From positions 1,178,001-1,242,000 of the forward strand of contig WJXW01000017.1 in assembly GCA_015832175.1 (NCBI GenBank): DNA of 64,000 nt, read 5' to 3'. Both the position numbers and the translations under genes were made by a program. The stretch is from Paraphaeosphaeria minitans. Its lineage: Eukaryota > Ascomycota > Dothideomycetes > Pleosporales > Didymosphaeriaceae. How positions within the stretch are numbered: the stretch's first letter is position 1; the number at the start of each line of letters is the position of its first letter. The notes below the pieces were generated by a model that worked only from the letters and a program-made list of their open reading frames with translations, had not been told where the DNA came from and searched no databases. Of the stretch, positions 47,073-57,790 are shown one piece after another.

Positions 47073-48611
47073 TCATACCGCCTTCATCAGATTCTGAAAG
47101 GCAGGCTGCTCCACAATTGTATAGGGCTGAACGGGCTGAAGTTGCCTCTCGGGGCTGTCTCTCGGGATGTCCCCCCGTGACCTGTCCACCAGAACGGCAG
47201 CTGCCGAATCGCGAACCGCCAGATACGGATCTCCCTCACGACACTCCCAGCACACGCAGTCTGTAGGATGGAAGTTCTTCGGTATGATGCCGCAGACCTC
47301 GGCGGGCCACATCAACCCTCTCCTGGTCTCCTTGCTGGACATTTGCCAGATATCCGCGACCACTTCTCTTGACCATGCGTTGAACCACATGTTGGGAGCC
47401 CGGATAAGCGCGATGGCCCAGTTTGCGAAGATGATCAGAGCGAAGGGTCTCTTCTCTTGCAGAAGTTTGAAGTAGGGGTGCGGGGCGGTCATCGTCCACA
47501 CGAGAGCGTTCGCCCAGAGTGGTGGCTTACATGGAGAGTTCATGAAGAACCTCTCCCAATGCATCAGGGCCTCGCGGTAGGTGTGTCGATGCTCGTCTTC
47601 GACAATGGAAGAGGTGTCCAAGAAGTGGCTAAGGGAGCGAACGACCTTGGCACCCATGGCGTGCATCACGCAGGGTTTCCGTTTGATAGGCTGGGGCTTG
47701 ACCAGTTCCCGCAGTTTGCCGTTCTCGACGCCTGCCATGTTCGGCCCAAGGGCAGCCCATGCACCTCGAAGTACATGCAATATATCGATGAAGGAGTCCA
47801 GCGGACTGGTTGCGTCGTCGAAACCGAAAACAATAGGCAGACCGATGGTGTACACCAGAATCAAAAACGAAAACGCGGTAATAGCCCCGCCATTCTCGAC
47901 GGTGACTTCTTTGACGGTTTCGCGAAAGGACACCAGAGCTTCGTGATGCTGTTTGAACGCATTGTAAATGTGACGGTCGCGGTTGTGGGTATCGATAACG
48001 GAAAGATGCAGGGCGGAGAAGGCTAGAACGCTGTGCATTAAAAACAAATGGGACTTTGCCTCGCCCGGTACGCTGACCTGGAAAAGGGCGAGGGTGTCCT
48101 TGGGAGCAAGAGTAAGGGAAGACGTGGTTGCGTAATGTCGAAGCAGACCCAAGTCGTCGGCGTCGAAGCTAGCCAAGGGCATCGGGTAGGCTAGTGCATT
48201 AACTGTAGGCAGGGCTCTACGATAACGTTCAGTAGGTAGTCTAGGTATTGCCTCGTGCGCATGGTATGCACGCATGAAGTAGAGGTAGGTAGCCTAGGTA
48301 CTGACTCGGCAAATTGCTTCTCAATTAGCGGACGAACCGCCGCGCTCCACGCTGTGAAATCGCATGTCGTTCCCCACTTTGTGCAGTTCCCACACTTGGG
48401 CATTCGCATGTCACACTGTATCCAGTAAGCCAACGGCGCAACATTCCCGTGGGGTCAGGACCGTGTGCAGGGCGTATGGGTCCTCCGAAGCCTTGGTTCC
48501 TACAGATCCCACCCAGGGAATGAGATGACGCGGTACCTTTTTCCTTCGTTTCTTACACTGGCTGCAGCCGTTTCGACTCTTAGTGTGATACTTGCGCAAG
48601 CCACCCGCCAT
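47073..48611 (-). CDS. Zn2Cys6 transcription factor (Upc2/sterol-regulator type)
   Basis: DNA-binding regulator. Exon 1 is 48611-48537 and exon 2 starts at 48415. Together they form a full zinc cluster, Cys16, 19, 26, 33, 36 and 43 (CSQCKKRRKK|CDMRMPKCGNCTKWGTTC), interrupted by a 121-bp intron. The body (from 48202 or 48293 to 47073) has the family's long helical region: ADDLGLLRHYATTSS, HLFLMHSVLAFSALHLSVID, and a DPYLAVRDSAAAVLVD end. The join of exon 2 to the body is ambiguous. A GTCCGC donor (48333) with the CTACAG acceptor (48203) gives 428 residues; GTTCGT (48337) with TAG (48294) gives 457. The obvious GTACCT donor breaks frame. The family is related to Upc2-like sterol-uptake regulators; the target genes are unknown. 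Confidence 0.8.
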
Positions 48612-49380
48612 CCCGTCTTTAACGGCCGTAGGTTTCGTTGCCTACGTTTTTCCAAGCGGCATTCACAGTCGGTGAGGCTCGAAGCTGACAAGCTGTGGTG
48701 AGGTGGGTGTCGGTGGTGGATCGAGGAACGGTTCTTCCGGCGTACACTTGACTTAAAAAGGCTAAGTTTCGCCACTTGAGACGTGTCACGGCGAGTAGCT
48801 TGGCGGTGCGGGATTCCATCTGTACAGTACGCAGCACCATTCCTCAATGCTCTTATACCTATGTAAACCCCCATTTTGCAGGATGCGGCTGAAGGGGCCA
48901 CCGGTGCAGCGGGTTTCAAGGACTTCTACCTTACTATTTGGGGTCCACGCGCAGTAGCTACACCGTGCAACTGCGTCACAGCACCGCGTATTCGGCAACG
49001 GCACTCGAACTCCACATCTGTCCACAACCCACCGCTTGAGTGTAGGTATCCAGTAGCAGAAGATAATGACGTTTCCGAATTCTTCATACATTAAAACAAG
49101 ACTACACCTTCTCCTAGCAAGGCAAAACGCAAGAATACCCGAAGAAGTTGTTCAAGATGTACAAGTAAACGCTACTGTTGGAAAATATGCCGCCAGACCT
49201 GGACCGAACCGCCTGCTTCTCTTACAGCGCCAATAGGAAGAGGACCAAAAATTTCCTCAACGCCACGCACGAAGCGAAATGGTAACGAGCTGATGAAGCG
49301 AAGGAGGCGATGAAAGGATCTGGGTGGGCCTGCCAATGTTCCCATTACTTCAACCCTCGTGGCCAAGAAAACAAAGCTCT
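48612..49380. other. Spacer between Zn2Cys6 gene and STU1
   Basis: 770 bp with the promoter of the Zn2Cys6 gene's opposite flank and the STU1 3' end. No gene supported. Confidence 0.4.
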
Positions 49381-52300
49381 CTAAGCCTTGCTGCGCTTCG
49401 CGAGATAGTACGTCAAAAGATTGAGGTGTTGATCTCTTGCGCCGGCTACAGCCTTCCAAAACACTTCTTTATCGCCACCGATGCGCTCATGCAGCGAGAC
49501 GCAGACGTCAATATCTGCTTTGCGCACGTCGGCGTCGTTGTCATCCAGGCACCGTACAGCTAGTTTGCCCAGTCTGGCGGTCTGTTCTTGCGTCAAAGGG
49601 ATGTTCTTCGCGCCCGAGATTTGGATGAGCGAAGATAGCGTGCTGAGAGCCATGTTTGTGGTCCGGTTAGATGGCACTGACGGTGAGGAGATCGAAGATG
49701 ACTTGGAGTTGGGAGAGGCAGTCGGCGTGAATGCAGGCGTGCCTTCGACCAAAAGAAGCACCGCATCCAAGCACTCGGACGTCTGACCGTAACGAACAAT
49801 CTCGTCGGCGGTGGCCTCGATGTCGATGGCAATGTGAGAGCTATTTTCATACTGCGACTTTGTTTGTAGCAGAGTGCAAAGCACACGAGAAAAGTGACGT
49901 GCCGTCTCTTTGCGATACAATGAGAGCATGGCGCGGATGGTCGCTAATGCCTGAACCTTCAGGTTGGCAATTTTCGCCGGAGGTGACTTGAGAACATCGG
50001 CTGGAATCTCGAGATACTCTAGGCAAACCAGAAGCAATTCGCTGAACTTTTCGTCGTTCGAACCCCAGATATCCTGATTAGACTTGACCATATCCTGAAG
50101 CCGCCGGAACATGTGTGCCTCGACCGTTTGATTCTGAATCTTTTTGATACCGCTGGCAAGGAGTTGTCGATTCTTAACGACTTCGGCACCGTTAGCCTCC
50201 CCTGGTTCTGTATGCAGGACGCTCCCGGTGCTCGTAGTCTTGTGGTGGCCGCGCACGGGTGTCCCATTTACCTCGTCCATAACGGTGTCACGATTCAAGA
50301 CTTGAAAGCTGTGTCTGCACTCGGCATTCTTCTCGTTCAAAGGCAGCTCTTCTAAGACTGCTTTCTCTCCTTCTGTAGAGACAACAGTGGGTTCTTCGCC
50401 CACGAATGGATCTTCGTAAACTTGGACCTCTTCCTGTGCGTCGGTGCCTCGTGTACTTGGCCTATCCGGCGATCGCATGCGAAGGCTGCGAGCAGACCCG
50501 ACGCCGACATCACCCACAGACTTGGGGCTCCTCGAAGGCGAGTTGCGGGGACTGGCTACCGCCAACCGGCTGGCCGGCGCAGTTGATTTGGGGGGGCTGC
50601 GCTGCGCGGCGTGAGCTTGAGGCCTTCCGAGATTCGGTATGACGATGGTGAAGTTATCTTCATCTCCCATATCGAGTGCGTCGGCGTCGACGGAAGCGTT
50701 GGGACTTTGTTGATATCGGAATGCAATGCCACTGGGCTCATGGTGGCTTTGCGAACGCACAAACGGTTTGGCCATTGTCAGATCCTCGTCTTTAGAAGGG
50801 CTAATAGCTGGGCTACCGTGTCGGGAACTTGTGCTGGGCGCTTTGCGGTGCGTCGCAACTTCACCAAGTCTAGACTTGCTACGGACAGGGCTGACGCTTG
50901 GGCTATTCTGGGTTTGCGCTCTTGGACGGTTGATGCTTTTAGGTGCAATGGCTTTCTTAGTCGTAGTTGGAGCGGGAGTCTTCTCTGGAGTCGTCATTGA
51001 GGGAGTCACCTTGCCTGTAGCTGCACGCCGTACTGCATAAGGATCGGCTGTTGCGGGCCTATGTATTTCAGGTCGTCGCATTGGTCGTCTGGCTGTGCCG
51101 CTCATCAAAGAGCCAGTACCGTTACCTGACAGTGCTGATTTGGTAGCGCTTCCGAGTGCCGAAGGTGGTCTGCCCGTACCAGACGATGCTGGCGCAGTGG
51201 TTGACGATGACTTTGAAGTCCCTAGAGACTTCGCTGATGCAGATTTCACAGGTGAGTAACTGGCTTGAGCAGAGTTGGGGCGTTCAGGAACACCTTTCAC
51301 TGCACTTAGCTTTGCTCTCCGTTGCTCAGCAATTTTCGCCTTCAACAGTTCGCGTCCAACGCCAGGGCCCACAGACTTCGAGAAACCGGCAGTACTACTT
51401 TGCGATGATGCAAGTGGTGCGTTCGGATTGTTGGGGTCTTTCTCCAGGCCAGTCTTCTCGCGCTTCTCAAGTGTATCAAATATCCTGATCAGGTGTTAGT
51501 GCGGAATTTTCGATCGAACGACTGCACACATACGCTTCAGCCTTCTGAGGCCAGACGAGGGCGAATGTCCAGTAGGTGCTTCGATAGACCTCTCGAACTT
51601 TGGGGTTAGCATCTGTGAGTCCTTTCTTAAGGATCTTTTCAATCGTGTCCATTCCAGAGTGTTCAATCTGTGTTTTGTGCTTGCGAATGAAGGCCTTGAC
51701 CCAATTTGAAGAAAAACTTCGCGGCTGCACATTCTTGTCTTGCGATGCGAAAGAAACGTGCTGTAGCAGACGGGTCGTGTAGGATGCATTCGACATGATG
51801 GCCTCTACAGTTTTGTTGCCGTTTTGCGCAGCAATGTTCTTGGTCGCGGCGCACATCTTGATGAAGGTCTGGAGTAGAATCTCGACCCACGGATCAATCG
51901 CAGGTCCCAAGGTATTGGCAAGGTCCTGCACCAGCTGACATCCGTTGGACGACATTGTTGTACGCAAAGAATTTGCGACTTTCAAGATTCCGTCCAAAAG
52001 AGACTTGATCCCTGCAACGAATGCACCGTGGAATTCACTTGGCGCATTGCCTTTTGTTATTCGTCGCAATTTGGTCGTGTTCTTGTCTCTTGCTATCCAG
52101 TTCTGCTCCGACTCTTTACCCTCAAAGGGGGGTCCCATGTCGCGAAAGATGTCTTCCAGCTCGCGCTGCGTGTAGATATGGAGCGGATCCATGGAGACCG
52201 GCTCGTTTGACGGTGGAGGTGCCTCGCTGAGTATGCTGTCGGCGAAGCCTGTATCGGGCTGCAGTGTATGTGCGCGTGCGGCGGGGATTGGTCGGACGGG

Positions 52301-53125
52301 AGCCGGTGGTAACTCTGCTTCGACAGGACTGGCGCCGTCCATGTGGGAAGTGATGTATGTTGCGATGGTCTTGCGCACGTTGGCAGCTACGAGCTGTTTT
52401 CTCAGATCTACCTTTGCGCGTTCTGGCGCAGTTCTGCAAACCGTTTAACAAACGACACAGCATGGAGGTAGCGGGTCTTACCTGAATAGCTCCACAACCG
52501 CAATTTTGGCAGCCTCGCGAACGCCCGCGTCGGCGTCTTCAAGATTGGCCACCAGCTGGGGCACATAGGACTTGAAGGGCAGACTGTCTGTCTTGTTCAT
52601 CTGGAATGCGCATATTAGTCCAGTGTCCCATGTCTTTCCCAGAAAGAATTGAAGGATTAGCGCACACACCTTGACGAGGCAGGGCATCGAGGCCTCTTTG
52701 GCACGCGGGTTCGGGCCTTTCATGGCATTCTGAATCACCGTCTCGACCTGCGCAGGGCACAACGGGTGCAGATCAGCGAGGAGCTGGCCGGCGGCGTGTC
52801 GGTGGCTCTCGCGCGCATCGCCCAGGCGGTCCACGAGAATGGCGAGCAGGCGGGCGGACTGCGATGTGATGATGGAGGTTTCGTCCTGCAGCTGCAGGCG
52901 CTTGATGAAGTGGCTCAGAGTGGAAAAACCGGTGGAGACGAGGGCAGCTGAGGTGGCAGCGCTCATGGCAATGCATATGCACTCAAAGGTAGCGTCCTGG
53001 CAGGGTTCCGGGACGCGCGCGTGTTTGATGGAGGACTTGACGGCAGCAAAGAGGTGCAGGCGCGTGTCGACATTGGTCGAGGGCTTCTTGAGGGCCGCGA
53101 GGAGGGCCGCTACTTGGTCCTCCAT
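49381..53125 (-). CDS. STU1: Stu1, CLASP-family microtubule-binding protein
   Basis: Promotes microtubule rescue and stabilises the spindle midzone and kinetochore microtubules. Exons 53125-52670, 52600-52482, 52433-51534 and 51484-49381 give 1,192 residues, all GT-AG (introns 69, 48 and 49 bp). The N-terminal TOG/HEAT array includes MEDQVAALLAALKKPSTNVD, RLLAILVDRLGDAR and LVANLEDADAGVREAAKIAV. The second CLASP-N domain carries FHGAFVAGIKSLLDGILKVA, MSNASYTTRLLQHV and LTDANPKVREVYRSTYW. A long Ser/Pro/Lys-rich basic linker (microtubule-binding in the family) follows. C-terminal helices end KEVFWKAVAGARDQHLNLLT. The ATG at 53125 is the first in the frame; upstream sequence is leader. Confidence 0.93.
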
Positions 53126-53454
53126 GGTGGGCAAGTGTTATTGTGGTGTGTCGAGGGCTGCGGGGTACATGAGGCAGATGGTGTGTGTCGTGTTGTTGCG
53201 TCGGCTTCCCGCTTTGCTTTGCTTGGCTTGGCCGTGTTTAGGCCATTCGTTTCATCGGCAACGAGTGGCGCTAGCCGCCCCCACACGTCCCAACAACGAA
53301 TCGCCGCCTCGCAGCCCCGTTCAGTGAACACAACGCCAGCGCACCGCATCCGCTGTGTTGTCAAAGGATGCAGCTGCAAACTTGTTAGTATCTAGACTAA
53401 GTGTCTTTGGAGTTTGTGGCAGACGCGTCCCCTCCAAGGGCCGGCATTTGCCCC

Positions 53455-53623
53455 AGGACCCGCCTGATACGCCGTGATGAGAGGCTCCATGGGCCACAGG
53501 ACCCGCCTCATACACCGCGAGGAGAGCAACGGGCCACAGGACCCGCCTCATACGCCGCGAGGAGAGGCTCAATGGGCCACAGGACCCGCCTCATACACCG
53601 TGAGGAGAGGCTCCATGGGCCGC
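53455..53623. repeat. Minisatellite, 40-43-bp units, four copies
   Basis: Units begin AGGACCCGCCT at 53455, 53498, 53538 and 53581. Each is followed by a GATACGCCGTGA- or CATACACCGCGA-type segment and GAGAGGCTCCATGGGCC. One copy is shortened by an indel. Located in the STU1/THI4 intergenic region. Confidence 0.9.
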
Positions 53624-54170
53624 ACGATGGAAAATGCCATCCGTAGGCTAGTGATGAATCTTCCATCCCCACACCTTGCCCCTAATTCTTCCATTAGACT
53701 AGTCTAATTCCATCTCTACTCATCATGTCGTTGCCTACTAGACTAGACTACCTACCGTGCCTACCTACACAGTAGTGAAAGCATCCCGTGGGGCTTGACG
53801 TGTTGGATAATCATAACAGCATCCCTATTTGTGGGGCCTTGACCTCCGCACTAGCTCACTCAGCACTGTGCAGCTAGGCCGTCATTACCCCTCCCGCGGC
53901 AGGATCCCCTCCATGATAAAATACCGCAGCTACCCCTCCAACCTTCTCTTCCTCCACTCCTCCCAGGCGTCGTCACCAAACCAATTGAAATCCGTACCCT
54001 CTTCTTCCACTTCTCCCAGACCTCACCGAACCAATTCAAACCCGTACTCCCCTCTGCACTCCTCCATTCGCAGTAGATGCTGATGCACCTCCAGATTCTC
54101 CACCAAAGTATGGCACTCGTCACGTACGAAGCCATGTTCTGTGCGCGGGCATTATCCCAACCGCATCAAG

Positions 54171-54379
54171 GTAAAATCAGTGTTAAGTATGCTGAGCATG
54201 GACCGGTGTTCGTTTCCAGTACACACTCAACTCGTCGGGAGCATCCCCATCTCGGGGTTCCAACGCGTGAAGTGTGTGCTGGACTCGTTCTGAGATTATA
54301 CGGTTCCAACTTGATCTGGATAATACCAGCGAAAGGATCATGCCTTCCTACTCATGCCATTCGAGGACAACCTTAACAG
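54171..54379 (+). other. 5' UTR intron of THI4 (riboswitch host)
   Basis: Predicted leader intron: donor AAG|GTAAAATC at 54171 and acceptor CCTTAACAG ending at 54379 (a second possible AG is at 54385-54386). It encloses the whole TPP aptamer. If the intron is kept, an ATG at 54354 opens a 64-codon frame that overlaps the true THI4 start at 54418 out of frame. If it is removed, this ATG is lost. The layout fits the known splicing control of fungal thiamine genes; the exact sites here are inferred. Confidence 0.6.
54238..54345 (+). promoter_or_regulatory. TPP (thiamine pyrophosphate) riboswitch
   Basis: Aptamer with the diagnostic conserved blocks in order: TCGGGGTTCC (about 54252), a P3 hairpin region, CTGAGATTATAC (54290-54301), then ACTTGATCTGGATAATACCA followed at once by GCGAAAGGATCATGCC (ending 54344). 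GCATCC and GGATCATGC can close P1. It lies 70-180 nt before the THI4 start codon, where eukaryotic TPP riboswitches occur. TPP binding should change leader splicing and lower THI4 expression (established for fungal THI4/NMT1; inferred here). Confidence 0.95.
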
Positions 54380-54417
54380 GCCGCAGGCTTCCCACATCGC
54401 TGAGATAATCCCTCAAC

Positions 54418-55513
<1,096 letters not shown>

Positions 55514-56965
55514 AGTGCACGTTATCCAGTGTACGTGGAACGCGTTGATCACTGTCACTTCATCCCTCACCACTACACTGTCGCTACACTGTTTGTAATC
55601 AACCAATATCATCATTCGCTCACATGCTATGCATTCTTCGTCTGCAATTGAAACCTTGGCATGAACTGAGCACGCGACCTCATCACGACGGCGCATTTAC
55701 GGTACGAGTAGGATACGCTCGCTTCGCTGACAATCTCGGAAGTCTTGGTGTAGGTAAACCATGAAGCCATGAGCATCCAGGGATTTCTTGTGGACCGTTT
55801 TGATACTTGTTAGCGTAGGACAAAGGAGCTGGCGTTGGTCCTGGTGTCCGTTTGATGGGTGAGGGTCTGCTTCATCGCAACGCTCGTCATAGGATGCTGC
55901 AGTCAGCCGTACGGACGCACGTCGGGAATGTCAGTGGCCAGTGGCTTGTCGGAGGTTTGTCGACAGGCGTTTCGGCTCTGAGCAGGGTGTGGAATTCTTC
56001 CAATGCAGGCAGTCGCGGATGCGGTAGGTGCGACGGTAACAGCAGGTACTACCTACCAACTGGAACTCCAGGTCACGCGTCACCCATATCTACTCCCTAC
56101 ATACCTAGGTACTCGAGGAACTCCATGGCATCGAAGCGAGCCACTGGCCCTGGCAGGATGTTGGCTGCAAACACTCCAGAACGGAAGGTCGTGAGCGTGT
56201 GGCTGCGGATGTTTCCTGGGGTGGTAGGTATTCCCGAAAGACTGGGCCGGCCAGGGGATGTTCATCCGCCGGCAAGATGAAACAAAGCGCGCGATCCTCT
56301 CGGAGGCACGGGTATCAGAAGCATGCTAGCCGAGATCATGGTAGGAGGATGGGATGGTAAATTTTGCCGGAATGAAGCAGACAAAGCGTCGTCGGGTACA
56401 AATGGCAGCTCATGCACAGTGCAGCTGAGAGGCGGCTCTGGGGGTTGGGGTGGACAGGTTGAGCACGGAGGCTCAACATGGGCGTTGGTAGGAGCTATTT
56501 GCTGGCCGACGTGCGAGTTGATGACGAGAGCTGATGTGTCCATCGATACGAGTCGCTATTTTGGGCGGGTCCCTGAAGTTTGAAGATGGGTGTTTGAGAA
56601 ACGGGCTAGATGGCGAAGCTACAGAAAGGTGTGGGACTAGCTACACTGGAACGGGCACGTGTTGCCTACGCCTACGTACCCTGGGGCAGCACGGCGTACT
56701 CAAACGTTTCGTGTACTGCATTGGGGGCCACGGTGGGTCCTGCGACGGTGAGTGCGAGATGGCATGCAGGCGGGGGGAGGGGGAAGGGGGGCACAGCAAC
56801 CGTGTGTATAGACTGCACTGTGCAGGTGGGTGTGCCGAGACCCCAAAGCCACCAATCTGCTCGCGAGTCAAGCGATGCTCTATCACCAAGCCAGTCGACA
56901 CTATGTACACTAAGAGGGAGCGGCGGTCAATCGACGTGATCTTCGGTGCGGAGGCCCCTGGCGGC

Positions 56966-57120
56966 CCTGAGTGTCCCTGAGCCTGCCTGAGTGTCCCTGA
57001 GCCTGCCTGAGTGTCCCTGAGCCTGCCTGAGTGTCCCTGAGCCTGCCTGAGTGTCCCTGAGCCTGAATGTCCCCGAGCCTGAGTGTCCGTGGGCCTGAGT
57101 GTCCCTGAGGTCCCTGAGTG
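56966..57120. repeat. 20-bp tandem repeat, five perfect copies plus degenerate tail
   Basis: Unit CCTGAGTGTCCCTGAGCCTG starts at 56966, 56986, 57006, 57026 and 57046 and then decays to about 57120. Because 20 is not a multiple of 3, all three frames stay open across it, which creates spurious overlapping ORFs. Confidence 0.95.
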
Positions 57121-57388
57121 TTGCAAGGCCGGGCGTGCCACTCCACGGGCCAGGGCAGGGTCGTTTCGAATATCGGACACCGACTGTCAGCGCGAGGTTG
57201 TCCATGTCCATGTCCATGTCCATGCGCGCAGCGGTATACTTCGTACTTCGTAGAGGCAGAGATTGGCGGCGTGGGCCTGTGTTGAGCGCATTGACTGCCG
57301 CACATGGCAACCCATTGGCTGAGCTCCACTTCGTAGGAGAGAGGGACAAATCGATGGGGACGACGTGCAGACTGTCAAGTCAAGCCCG

Positions 57389-57431
57389 TCTGCTGCTGCT
57401 GTTGCTGTTGGTGCTGCTGCCGCTGCTGCTC
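57389..57431. repeat. CTG/TTG-type trinucleotide array
   Basis: Repeated CTG with TTG, GTG and CCG interruptions, 360 bp before the LIM-RhoGAP start codon. Confidence 0.8.
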
Positions 57432-57577
57432 CCACCGCGCTGCCGTCGCCACCGTTGCTAGCTGCCCAGCACCAAACTTCACCGCCATCCGCCGTCCACG
57501 TTCCTTCCTTCCTCGCTGCGAGACGCGCGTTACCCAGCCGCCGTGCAGCACCATCGCTAGCACGGGAGCCATCACCC

Positions 57578-57606
57578 CGACGACGACGAAGACGACAACG
57601 ACGACA

Positions 57607-57644
<38 letters not shown>

Positions 57645-57645
57645 C
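57578..57645. repeat. (GAC/AAC)n trinucleotide array
   Basis: About 22 units of CGA/ACG-phase trinucleotide, nearly pure at 57613-57645, in the presumed 5' leader of the LIM-RhoGAP gene, 145 bp before its ATG. Confidence 0.9.
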
Positions 57646-57790
57646 TGCACTCGTAGTCAGCGTCTCTGAGAGCCGTGTGCCGCCTCGCCCTCACGCCCCT
57701 CCCCTCCTACTCCCTCCCCCTTCCCCTCCCCCCACCGAAACTGCCGACCGCCTGCCACGCCCGCAGGCCGCACTCGCAGTCCAGGGCGCA

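Larger units (their letters stand above)
53126..54417. other. Long divergent promoter, STU1 / THI4, with minisatellite and riboswitch
   Basis: 1.29 kb between divergent STU1 (minus) and THI4 (plus). It contains a minisatellite (53455-53623), several TAGACTAG-like palindromic runs near 53695-53755, a C/T-rich leader stretch, and the TPP aptamer annotated separately. Confidence 0.6.
55514..57790. other. Repeat-rich spacer and long leader of the LIM-RhoGAP gene
   Basis: 2.3 kb with no supportable gene. Contains a 20-bp satellite (56966-57120), a short TGTCCA array (about 57200-57222), a CTG-rich array (57389-57431) and a GAC/AAC array (57578-57645). Long ORFs spanning these arrays are repeat artefacts. 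Confidence 0.5.

Noticed and set aside
36892..48611. Secondary-metabolite cluster (permease relic, LaeA-like methyltransferase, Zn2Cys6 regulator)
   Set aside because: No polyketide synthase, NRPS, terpene cyclase or P450 nearby. The genes are interspersed with PMS1 and long spacers, so shared pathway membership is unsupported.
56641..57349. Overlapping minus ORFs of 140-179 residues with GHSGRLRDTQAGS repeats
   Set aside because: Created by the 20-bp satellite, which keeps all frames open. No domain or start context supports them.
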